A stretch of DNA of 20,569 nucleotides from Candidatus Solibacter sp. (GTDB lineage Bacteria; Acidobacteriota; Terriglobia; Bryobacterales; Bryobacteraceae), in contig JADGNT010000001.1 of assembly GCA_017883345.1 (NCBI GenBank), positions 1 through 20,569 of the forward strand. Direction: 5' to 3'. The translations under genes and the position numbers were made by a program. Position 1 is the first letter of the stretch, and each line of letters opens with the position of its first letter. This document shows positions 14,011 through 20,569 of this stretch, one piece after another. The notes below the pieces were generated by a model. That model searched no databases. It was not told the DNA's origin and was given only the letters and a program-made list of their open reading frames with translations.

Positions 14011-14852
14011 CGGGCGGCCTGCAAGCGGGCGATTCGTTCCTCGGTCGAGGGATGGGTGGAGAACAGGCGCATGATGCTTTGGCCGGAAAAGGGTTTGATG
14101 ATAAACATGTGGGCGGTGGCGGGCGAGGCGTCCATGGGGATGCGTTTGGACCAGGTCTCGAGTTTTTCGAGGCCGCCGATCAGCGGGTAGGGCGAACCGA
14201 CATACTTGGCGCTGGCGGCATCGGCATCGAACTCGCGTGAACGGGAAATCGCCATCTGTATCAGCATGGCGGCGATGGGCGCCAGAATCATCATGGCGAT
14301 GGCCGCGACCGGGCTGCCGCGGTCGTCGTCATCGCGGCTGCCGCCGAACCAGAAGGCCATGCGGGCCAGGAACGTGATGGTCCCGGCGACCATGGCAGCG
14401 ACCGAGCTGATCAGGATATCGCGGTGCAGCACGTGTCCCAGTTCGTGGGCGACGACGCCCTCCAGTTCGTTGTCGGCCATCAGGCGCAGGATGCCGGCGG
14501 TGAAGGCCAGCGAGGCGTGCGACGGATTGCGGCCGGTGGCGAAGGCGTTGGGCGAATCGTCGGGGATGATCCACAGCTTCGGCATGGGCAGCCCCATGTG
14601 CTCGCAAAGGTTGCGCACCATGGGCGCCACACGGGCGTACGCGTCGGCGTTTTCGGTCTCGGTTACCGCCTGCGCCGAGTAACTCATCAGCGCGATTTTG
14701 TCGGAGAAAAAGTAACTGACAAAATTCATGATCGCGGTGATCGCGAGCGCCATGTAGAGACCCTGGCGCCCGGCGATGGCCTCTCCGCCAATCAGCAGAA
14801 TGGCGGTCAGGAAGCCGAGCAGCGCGGCGGTTTTCAGTGTATTGATGCTCAT
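14007..14852 (-). CDS. htpX: Membrane zinc metalloprotease HtpX (M48)
   Basis: The 281-residue integral membrane protease degrades misfolded membrane proteins. It shows the zinc motif HELGH (H136-E137-H140), the third ligand in SREFDADA (E207), and four hydrophobic segments at about 7-27, 31-49, 145-170 and 183-203, as in HtpX. The start ATG 14852 gives the usual MSINTLKTA N-terminus but has no Shine-Dalgarno, since a family B repeat begins 4 bp upstream. It sits between clpB and rlmI and overlaps rlmI by 4 nt. Together with ClpB and Hsp20 it makes a stress/quality-control set. Confidence 0.93.
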   Translation of the reverse strand: MSINTLKTAALLGFLTAILLIGGEAIAGRQGLYMALAITAIMNFVSYFFSDKIALMSYSAQAVTETENADAYARVAPMVRNLCEHMGLPMPKLWIIPDDSPNAFATGRNPSHASLAFTAGILRLMADNELEGVVAHELGHVLHRDILISSVAAMVAGTITFLARMAFWFGGSRDDDDRGSPVAAIAMMILAPIAAMLIQMAISRSREFDADAASAKYVGSPYPLIGGLEKLETWSKRIPMDASPATAHMFIIKPFSGQSIMRLFSTHPSTEERIARLQAAR

Positions 14853-14856
14853 ATGT

Positions 14857-14904
14857 GTAGCGTAGCCTTCCAGGCTGCCATGCCCCCATTCGTGGGGGCA
14901 TGCT
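14857..14904 (+). repeat. Family B double-hairpin REP-like element, copy 4
   Basis: It starts GTAGCGTAGCC. Hairpin 1 is AGCCT-TCC-AGGCT and hairpin 2 is a perfect 10-bp stem CATGCCCCCA-TTCG-TGGGGGCATG (14879-14902). It lies in the 82-bp gap between clpB and htpX, 4 bp before the htpX start codon on the opposite strand. Confidence 0.85.
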
Positions 14905-14934
14905 TCCTTCGCGGGAGCGCCGCGTGCCCCACGC

Positions 14935-17595
14935 CTACTTCCGCACCTCGGCGGTGTCCGCCGCGACCGGGGCGGGGACTAACTTGGTGAACGAGAGCTC
15001 ATGGTCCGGCTCACTGGCGGCGTCCACCAGGATGGTGTCGCCTTCGGCAAAACCGCCGGTGATCAGCTTGAGGGCCAGCGGGTCCTGGATCAGGCGCTGG
15101 ATGGCGCGCTTCATGGGACGGGCGCCGTACTGCGGGTCCCAGCCCTCGGTGATGATCCGGTCCTTGGCGGCGGTGGTGACTTCAAGTTTCAGGTTGCGGT
15201 CCTTGAGCAGTTTGCCCACGCTGTTGAGCTGGATATCCACAATCCGCGCCAGGTGTTCGCGCGTCAGCGAGTTAAACACAATGATATCGTCAACGCGGTT
15301 GAGGAACTCCGGCCGGAACTGCTGGCGCAGCGATTCGAGCAGGCGTTTGCGGGTTTCCTCGCTGCGTGTATCCTTGCCGTGGACGGAGAATCCGATGGTA
15401 TTGCGCTCCACCATCGCGGTGCCCACGTTGGACGTCATCACGATCACCGTGTTCTTGAAATTCACCGTGCGGCCCTGCCCATCGGTGAGGCGGCCGTCGT
15501 CGAGGATCTGCAGCAGTATGTGGAACACGTCGGGATGCGCCTTCTCGATTTCGTCGAAGAGCAGCACCGAATAGGGCCGCCGGCGCACCTGCTCGGTGAG
15601 TTGCCCACCCTCGTCGTGCCCGATGTATCCGGGAGGCGAGCCGACCATGCGCGCCACCGCGTGCTTCTCCATGTACTCGCTCATATCGACGCGGATCATG
15701 GCTTTGTCGTCGTCGAAAAGGTACTCGGCCAGGGCGCGCACGAGTTCGGTCTTGCCGACCCCGGTGGGCCCGAGGAAGATGAAGCTGCCGATGGGCCGGC
15801 TCGGGTCGCTCAGGCCGGCGCGGTTGCGCAGGATGGCGTTGGCCACCAATTGCACGGTCTGGTCCTGGCCCACCACCCGGTCCTTCAGGCGCTCCGGCAT
15901 CTGCACCAGCTTCTGGATTTCGCCCTCCATCATGCGGGCCACCGGGATGCCAGTCCACTTGGCGACGATGCGGGCGATATCCTCCTCGTCGATCTCCTCT
16001 TTGAGCAGCGCGTGTTCCTTGACGGCTTCCATCAACTGCTCGGCCGCCAGAATGTCCTTCTCGATTTGCGAGAGGCGGCCGTAGCGCAACTGCGCAGCTT
16101 TTTCCCAATCGCCGGCGCGGCTGGCTTTCTCTTCTTCCTGGCGCAGCGTGTCCTGCTCTTCTTTCAGGGTACGCACGCGGGAAATGGCGTTCTTTTCGTG
16201 ATTCCAGCGTTCCTTCAACGTGGCGGCTTGCCCGCGCACCGTCTCCAGTTCGTTCTCCAGGTGGCGCAGGCGTTCGTGCGAGGCCGCGTCCTTCTCTTTG
16301 CTGAGTGCTTGGCGCTCGATCTCCAGGTGCGAGGTGCGGCGGTCCAGGTCGTCGATTTCGATCGGCATGGAGCCGATCTGCAGGCGCAGCGCGGAGCCCG
16401 CTTCGTCGATCAGGTCGAGCGCCTTATCGGGCAGGAAGCGGTCGGCAATATAGCGGTGCGAGAGCACGGCGGCGGCGAGAATGGCCGCGTCCTTGATGCG
16501 CACGCCGTGGTGGATCTCGAATTTCTCCTTGAGCCCGCGCAGAATGGCGATGGTGTCGTCCACGGTCGGCTCGCCCACCATCACGGAACGGAAACGGCGC
16601 GCCAGGGCGGCGTCCTTTTCGATGTGCTTGCGGTACTCGTTGAGGGTGGTGGCCCCGATGCAGCGCAGTTCTCCGCGAGCCAGCGCCGGCTTGAGGAGGT
16701 TGGCGGCGTCGATCGCGCCTTCCGCCGAGCCGGCCCCGACGAGGGTGTGCAGTTCGTCGATAAAGCAGATGATTTCCCCGTTGGAATCGATGATTTCCTT
16801 GACCACCGCCTTGAGACGGTCTTCGAACTCGCCGCGGAACTTGGTGCCGGCGATCATGCTGCCCAGGTCGATGGCCACCAGCTTCTTGTTCTTAAGTTGA
16901 TCCGGTACGTCGCCGCGGACGATGCGCTGGGCCAGGCCTTCCACAATGGCGGTCTTGCCGACACCCGGTTCGCCGATCAGCACCGGGTTGTTCTTGGTGC
17001 GGCGGCTGAGCACCTGCATGACGCGGCGGATCTCGTCGTCGCGGCCGATCACCGGGTCCAGTTTGCCCTGGCGGGCGGATTCGGTGAGATCGTGAGCGTA
17101 GCGTTCCAACGCCTGATACTTGGTCTCGGGATTCTGGTCGGTGATGCGCTGGGTACCGCGCACCGAGACCAGGGCCTTGAGGATGGCGTCGTGGGTGGCC
17201 CCGGCGCGTTCCAGGAGTTGGCCGGCCGGTCCGTTGCGCTCCTTGGCGATGCATAGCAGCAGGTGCTCGGTGGAAACGAACTCATCCTTGAAGCGGATGG
17301 CTTCGTCGAAGGCGTGCTCCAGAATCTCATTGAGCGGCGGCGCCAGATACATGCCGGGCTGCATGTTGCCGGTCTTGGGCAGGGTGGGCAGGAGGCGTTT
17401 GGCCTCGGCGACGATGGCGTCGGGGTGGACACCGCATTTCACCAGCACGGGCCGCACAATGCCCTCCTGCTCTTCGGCGAGAGAGATCAGCAGATGCAGC
17501 GGGTACATGATCTGGCTGCCGTTTTTTTCGGCCAGCACCTGGCATTGCTGCAAGGCGTCCTGGGCCTTTTGGGTCAACTTGTCGATGCGAAACAT
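14935..17595 (-). CDS. clpB: ATP-dependent disaggregase ClpB
   Basis: This 886-residue AAA+ unfoldase pulls proteins out of aggregates together with DnaK. The order is complete: a double Clp N-domain (about 1-150), NBD1 with Walker A GEPGVGKT (208-215) and Walker B IICFIDE (275-281), the ClpB-specific coiled-coil middle domain (about 410-530), and NBD2 with Walker A GPTGVGKT (609-616) and Walker B VLLFDE (677-682). A C-terminal D2 small domain follows. The last residues ([15 protein letters not shown]) are a short family-external tail. ATG 17595 starts [12 protein letters not shown] with GGGGGA upstream; the frame is open further (to 17634) without similarity. It lies 89 bp behind hsp20. Confidence 0.97.
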   Translation of the reverse strand: MFRIDKLTQKAQDALQQCQVLAEKNGSQIMYPLHLLISLAEEQEGIVRPVLVKCGVHPDAIVAEAKRLLPTLPKTGNMQPGMYLAPPLNEILEHAFDEAIRFKDEFVSTEHLLLCIAKERNGPAGQLLERAGATHDAILKALVSVRGTQRITDQNPETKYQALERYAHDLTESARQGKLDPVIGRDDEIRRVMQVLSRRTKNNPVLIGEPGVGKTAIVEGLAQRIVRGDVPDQLKNKKLVAIDLGSMIAGTKFRGEFEDRLKAVVKEIIDSNGEIICFIDELHTLVGAGSAEGAIDAANLLKPALARGELRCIGATTLNEYRKHIEKDAALARRFRSVMVGEPTVDDTIAILRGLKEKFEIHHGVRIKDAAILAAAVLSHRYIADRFLPDKALDLIDEAGSALRLQIGSMPIEIDDLDRRTSHLEIERQALSKEKDAASHERLRHLENELETVRGQAATLKERWNHEKNAISRVRTLKEEQDTLRQEEEKASRAGDWEKAAQLRYGRLSQIEKDILAAEQLMEAVKEHALLKEEIDEEDIARIVAKWTGIPVARMMEGEIQKLVQMPERLKDRVVGQDQTVQLVANAILRNRAGLSDPSRPIGSFIFLGPTGVGKTELVRALAEYLFDDDKAMIRVDMSEYMEKHAVARMVGSPPGYIGHDEGGQLTEQVRRRPYSVLLFDEIEKAHPDVFHILLQILDDGRLTDGQGRTVNFKNTVIVMTSNVGTAMVERNTIGFSVHGKDTRSEETRKRLLESLRQQFRPEFLNRVDDIIVFNSLTREHLARIVDIQLNSVGKLLKDRNLKLEVTTAAKDRIITEGWDPQYGARPMKRAIQRLIQDPLALKLITGGFAEGDTILVDAASEPDHELSFTKLVPAPVAADTAEVRK

Positions 17596-17616
17596 TGAGG
17601 TCCCCCAAGAAACCAC

Positions 17617-17654
17617 GGGGCAGGCCGGCGGCAACCGCCGCTGCAGCCTGTCCC
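17617..17654 (-). other. Strong hairpin in the clpB leader / hsp20 3' end
   Basis: Outer arms GGGGCAGGC (17617-17625) and GCCTGTCCC (17646-17654) pair with one wobble. Inner CGGCGG (17626-17631) and CCGCCG (17635-17640) pair around a CAA loop, leaving a 5-nt bulge on one side. It lies 22 nt upstream of the clpB start and downstream of the hsp20 stop. The outer arm resembles the GGGACAGGC of family A, so it could be a decayed repeat, a processing site or an attenuator. There is no T-run. Confidence 0.55.
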
Positions 17655-17684
17655 TATAGATACGACGTTCGCGGGTTTGATGCG

Positions 17685-18107
17685 TTACACCGTGGTCTCG
17701 ATCTTGATCTGCCGCGGTTTGGCGGTCTCCTTCTTGGTGAGCGTGACGGTGAGCACGCCATTCTTGTAGGCGGCATTGATCTTATCGGTATCGAACGAGT
17801 TGGGTACGGCGAAACTGCGCACGAAATTGCCATAGCTGCGCTCGATGCGGTGATAGCCCTTTTCGTTGCTCGTGGCTTCGAACTTGCGCTCGCCGGCAAT
17901 CGTCAGGGTCTGGTTTTCCACTCGCACGTCGATGTCCTTCGCGTCGACATCGGGCAGATCGGCCTTGACGACGAGTTCGTTCTCGGTTTCATAGATATCG
18001 ACGGAGGGCGCCCAAGGGCGATTGGTCTGCGGCTCGGTGAGGAGGCGGGTGAAGGCGTTTTCGACGGCACGGAGGCTGGCGAGGGGATCGTAGTGGCTGA
18101 GAGACAT
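17685..18107 (-). CDS. Small heat-shock protein Hsp20 (alpha-crystallin domain)
   Basis: This 140-residue ATP-independent holdase has its alpha-crystallin domain at about 33-127, with the family motif [11 protein letters not shown] (115-125) and the strand FVRSFAVP. The C-terminal I-x-I anchor (IKI, 134-136) docks subunits in the oligomer. ATG 18107 has AGGAG 9 nt upstream. A near-consensus promoter at 18166-18194 precedes a leader of about 50 nt. The leader contains CCTCC, which can pair with the Shine-Dalgarno and might give temperature control of translation. It is immediately followed by clpB, so holdase and disaggregase are likely co-expressed. No CIRCE or HAIR repressor site was seen. 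Confidence 0.95.
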   Translation of the reverse strand: MSLSHYDPLASLRAVENAFTRLLTEPQTNRPWAPSVDIYETENELVVKADLPDVDAKDIDVRVENQTLTIAGERKFEATSNEKGYHRIERSYGNFVRSFAVPNSFDTDKINAAYKNGVLTVTLTKKETAKPRQIKIETTV

Positions 18108-18165
18108 ATGTTTAAGCTCCTGGATGGTTGAAGTTTGGAGGCTGGTAATACCTCACTCAATTACG

Positions 18166-18194
18166 ATCATAAAATATGCGCGTCATATTGTCAA
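18166..18194 (-). promoter_or_regulatory. Sigma70 promoter of hsp20 with inverted repeat in the spacer
   Basis: On the minus strand TTGACA (18189-18194) is a perfect -35 and TATGAT (18166-18171) matches the -10 at 5 of 6 bases, with the ideal 17-bp spacer. The spacer edge carries AATATG-ACGCG-CATATT, a perfect 6-bp inverted repeat that would fit a repressor dimer sitting between the two elements. Confidence 0.8.
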
Positions 18195-18212
18195 CTATAT
18201 TTTAGTATGTCG

Positions 18213-18246
18213 AAAACCGGGGACAGACGGAACGTTTTCCGGTTTT
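18213..18246. repeat. Inverted repeat between hsp20 and the ADOP permease
   Basis: AAAACCGG (18213-18220) and CCGGTTTT (18239-18246) are perfect inverted arms, with GGAACGTTTTCC partly self-complementary between and into the second arm. The left half, AAAACCGGGGACAGAC, recurs inverted with one extra G at 7178-7194. It may belong to a third, poorly sampled intergenic repeat. Confidence 0.5.
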
Positions 18247-18284
18247 CCCCCAACCCGCGATCCGCCCCCGGTGTCTAACTGCGA

Positions 18285-20569
18285 ATGCCGGCGTGGATCG
18301 AACACACCCTACAGGACCTCCGCTACGCGCTGCGCGGTCTGCGGCGCAACCCCGGATTCACCCTCACCGCGGTGCTGGCGGCGGCCATCGCCATCGGCGC
18401 AAGCACCGCCATCTTCAGCGCCGTGGATCGCATCCTCTTCCGTCCGCTGCCTTACCGCGACGAGGCGCGCCTGGTATCCGCCGGCATGATGACGCCGCTC
18501 GATTCCAACGAATTCCTGCTGGCCGACGCCTACTTCGACCTGCGCCGCAACCCCGGCCCCTTTGCCGCCGTGACCTCCTTTCAGGCCGGCGCCATCGAAT
18601 GCGACCTCACCGAGCAGAGCCCCTTGCGCATGCGCTGCCTCCGCCTGGAGGCCAATTTTCTGGACACGCTCGGCGTCCGCCTGGCCGCCGGACGGAACTT
18701 CTCCGCCGAAGAGGACCGCCCCAACGGTCCGCGCGTCGCCATCATATCCCACGCCCTGTGGCGCAGTCGCTTCGCCGCCGACCCGGCCGCCATCGGCAAG
18801 ACGCTCTCCATCGACGGCACACCAACACGGGTGGCCGGCGTCCTGCCGCCCGATTTCGTCATGCCGACGCTGACCCACGCCGATATCCTGCTGCCCGAAG
18901 CCCTGGATGAGGCGCGCGAGCGCTCGGGCCGCGCACTGCGCGTTTTCGCCCGCCTGAAACCCGGCGTCACCCTGCCGCAGGCGCAAAGCCGCTTGCAGCC
19001 TTACTTCGCGCGGATGCTGGAAACCGTGCCGCCGCGATTCCGCAAGGAGGTCACGCTGCGCGTGCGTCCCCTGCGCGACCGGCAGGTGGGCGACGCGCGC
19101 GCCGCCTCGCTCGCGCTGCTGGGCGCCGTGCTCGCCGTGCTGCTGATTGCCTGCGCCAATATCGCCAACCTCCTGCTGGCGCGCGCGGTCGGGCGCGACC
19201 GCGAAATCGCCGTGCGCGCCGCGCTGGGCGCGTCGCGCTTCCGCCTTGTGCGCCTCGCCCTCACCGAAAGCCTGCTGCTGGCGGTTGCCGGCGGCGCCGC
19301 CGGATGTGGCCTGGCGTTTGTGCTGCTGCGCGCCTTCCAGGCGATCGCGCCGGAAGGGCTGCCGCGCATCGAGGAAGCCACGGTCGATCTGCGCGTGTTG
19401 CTCTTCAGTGCGGCGGCGGCCGTGCTCTCGGGGATCCTGTTCGGACTGTTCCCCGCCCTGCGGCGCACCGAGGGAGCGGTCCTGGGGTCCGCGCGCACCG
19501 TAGGTCCGGCGCGCGGCTGGCTGCGCGGCGCCCTGGTGACGGCCCAGATCGCGATCTCGGTAACGCTGCTCACCGGCGCCGGATTGCTGCTGCGCAGTCT
19601 CGACAACCTTGAGCGCCTCCCGATGGGTTTCGAGAGCGATCGCGTAATCACCGCGAGCTTCGTGCTGGGCCGGCAGCGCTACAGCCGCGACGTGGAACAA
19701 CTGGCGCTGTTCCGCGAGCTGGAGCAGCGCCTGGAGACGCTGCCCGGCGTATCGGCGGCGGCGGTGAGCGATTCCATCCCGCCATTCGGCGGAACCCGCG
19801 GACGCCCGCTCTCTACCATCGACGTGGAAGGCCGGCCGCAGCGTCCCGAAGGCAGCGGCGGCATGGTGGCCTGGCGTTACGTCACCCCCGGCTACTTTGC
19901 CGCCATGGGGATTCCGCTGCGCCGCGGACGGCCCTTCAGCCAGTTGGACCGGGGCGCGGGCGCGTATTCGGTGGTGCTGAGCGAAAGCCTGGCGCGCCTC
20001 TTGTTCCCTGGCGAGGACCCGCTCGGCAAGCACATCCAGCGCGGACCGCAAGGGCAATGGTTCACGGTGGTGGGAGTGGCCGCCGACGCGCGCAACCTGG
20101 GTGCGGAGAAGACCAGTTGGCCGGAGTATTACTTTGTGCGCAAGTCGATGCCCGATGTCACGTGGGCCAACCAGGAACCGCCGCTCGGCTGGCGCGGCGC
20201 CGTGGTGGTGGTGCGCACGGCGGTGGACCCGAAGCTGGCGGCATCGTCGCTGCGCGGCCTGTTCGCCTCGCTCGACCCCACACTGCCGGTGGCGATCTCC
20301 ACCATGCGCGAGCGCCTGGCGCAAGGCACGGGACGCCCAAGGTTCCAGGCGACGCTGCTCGGGGCGTTCGCCGCTATCGGAGTGCTGCTGGCCGCCATCG
20401 GGCTCTCCGGCGTGATGTCGTTTCTGGTGGCGCAGCGGCGGCGCGAAATCGGCGTGCGCATGGCGCTGGGGGCGACCCCGGGCAGCATCGTGAGGCTGAC
20501 GTTGGGATTTGCCGCGCGATCTACCGCCGCGGGGCTGATAATTGGCGGCGCGGGGGCATACGTCGCGAC
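18285..20569 (+). CDS. FtsX/MacB-like permease of the ADOP type, C-terminus cut by the window
   Basis: 761 codons are visible with no stop. The N-terminus DLRYALRGLRRNPGF followed by a first membrane helix (about residues 23-45) is the hallmark of acidobacterial duplicated orphan permeases. Next come a MacB-type periplasmic core (about 50-245), three FtsX helices (about 275-395, with REIAVRAALGASR between) and a second block opening at WLRGALVTAQIAISVTLLTGAG. A second periplasmic core and the final FtsX repeat, REIGVRMALGATP (about 722), follow. Family proteins are about 800 residues, so perhaps 40-50 are missing. They resemble MacB without its ATPase and their function is not established. 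ATG 18285 has no Shine-Dalgarno; no PadR-like regulator or ATPase is adjacent. Confidence 0.9.
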   Translation, partial: MPAWIEHTLQDLRYALRGLRRNPGFTLTAVLAAAIAIGASTAIFSAVDRILFRPLPYRDEARLVSAGMMTPLDSNEFLLADAYFDLRRNPGPFAAVTSFQAGAIECDLTEQSPLRMRCLRLEANFLDTLGVRLAAGRNFSAEEDRPNGPRVAIISHALWRSRFAADPAAIGKTLSIDGTPTRVAGVLPPDFVMPTLTHADILLPEALDEARERSGRALRVFARLKPGVTLPQAQSRLQPYFARMLETVPPRFRKEVTLRVRPLRDRQVGDARAASLALLGAVLAVLLIACANIANLLLARAVGRDREIAVRAALGASRFRLVRLALTESLLLAVAGGAAGCGLAFVLLRAFQAIAPEGLPRIEEATVDLRVLLFSAAAAVLSGILFGLFPALRRTEGAVLGSARTVGPARGWLRGALVTAQIAISVTLLTGAGLLLRSLDNLERLPMGFESDRVITASFVLGRQRYSRDVEQLALFRELEQRLETLPGVSAAAVSDSIPPFGGTRGRPLSTIDVEGRPQRPEGSGGMVAWRYVTPGYFAAMGIPLRRGRPFSQLDRGAGAYSVVLSESLARLLFPGEDPLGKHIQRGPQGQWFTVVGVAADARNLGAEKTSWPEYYFVRKSMPDVTWANQEPPLGWRGAVVVVRTAVDPKLAASSLRGLFASLDPTLPVAISTMRERLAQGTGRPRFQATLLGAFAAIGVLLAAIGLSGVMSFLVAQRRREIGVRMALGATPGSIVRLTLGFAARSTAAGLIIGGAGAYVA

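Noticed and set aside
14879..14902. 10-bp GC hairpin as an intrinsic terminator of clpB
   Set aside because: No T-run follows on either strand, and the hairpin belongs to the dispersed family B element.
5284..14904. Repeats considered as a CRISPR array
   Set aside because: Copies are dispersed between genes in both orientations with no regular spacers and no cas genes.
15001..17256. Plus-strand open frame of 751 codons opposite clpB
   Set aside because: It is antisense to a fully conserved ClpB and has no family features; third-position GC keeps the frame open.
18120..18200. CIRCE or HAIR heat-shock operator upstream of hsp20
   Set aside because: Neither the TTAGCACTC/GAGTGCTAA nor the CTTGA/TCAAG inverted repeats are present; only an isolated GAGTG occurs.
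18309..20324. Minus-strand open frame of 671 codons opposite the ADOP permease
   Set aside because: The plus strand encodes a clear FtsX/MacB-like permease. The antisense product is low-complexity Gln/Arg/Gly sequence.

Overview
The window is about 20.6 kb of GC-rich bacterial chromosome and looks like Acidobacteriota, most likely the Solibacter/Bryobacter side. That placement is an inference. It rests on a long FtsX-type permease of the ADOP kind (acidobacterial duplicated orphan permease), a TonB-dependent receptor with an N-terminal carboxypeptidase-regulatory-like domain, and dense intergenic palindromic repeats. No 16S gene is present to settle it. Almost all genes lie on the minus strand and most belong to the housekeeping or stress core.

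Layout from left to right. 1-2070: two consecutive HlyD/RND-type membrane-fusion adaptors in one minus-strand operon, the second cut by the window edge. 2317-4806: TonB-dependent outer-membrane receptor. 4872-4948: tRNA with a CAT anticodon. 4949-5388: gene-free stretch with an 18-bp perfect palindrome and a pair of inverted 32-bp repeats. 5389-7958 (minus): a regulatory block reading DksA/TraR-like protein, small unknown protein, hfq, hflX. 8255-9999: etfB-etfA. 10071-11580: acpP-fabF. 11768-12709 (plus): PLP-dependent threonine/serine dehydratase-like enzyme. 12838-14852 (minus): htpX-rlmI with overlapping stop and start. 14935-18107 (minus): hsp20 then clpB. 18285-end (plus): ADOP permease, truncated by the window edge.

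Shared themes. Hsp20, ClpB and HtpX together form a protein-quality-control cluster: small holdase, disaggregase and membrane protease. DksA-like protein, Hfq and HflX form a post-transcriptional/stringent-type regulation cluster. AcpP/FabF make fatty acids, and EtfAB moves electrons from acyl-CoA-type dehydrogenases. Several pairs are translationally coupled by ATGA overlaps (DksA-like/unknown, etfB/etfA, htpX/rlmI).

The least ordinary content is between the genes. Two REP-like repeat families occur, each in four copies and each beginning with a GTRG tetranucleotide. Family A is a 32-bp single hairpin starting GTGG. Family B is about 48 bp with two successive hairpins and starts GTAG. Both show compensatory stem changes between copies, and both include a tail-to-tail inverted pair like a REPIN. 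Other points of interest are an hflX without any ATG, GTG or TTG start, a conserved-looking 104-residue protein coupled to the DksA-like gene, and a near-consensus sigma70 promoter for hsp20 with an inverted repeat filling its spacer.
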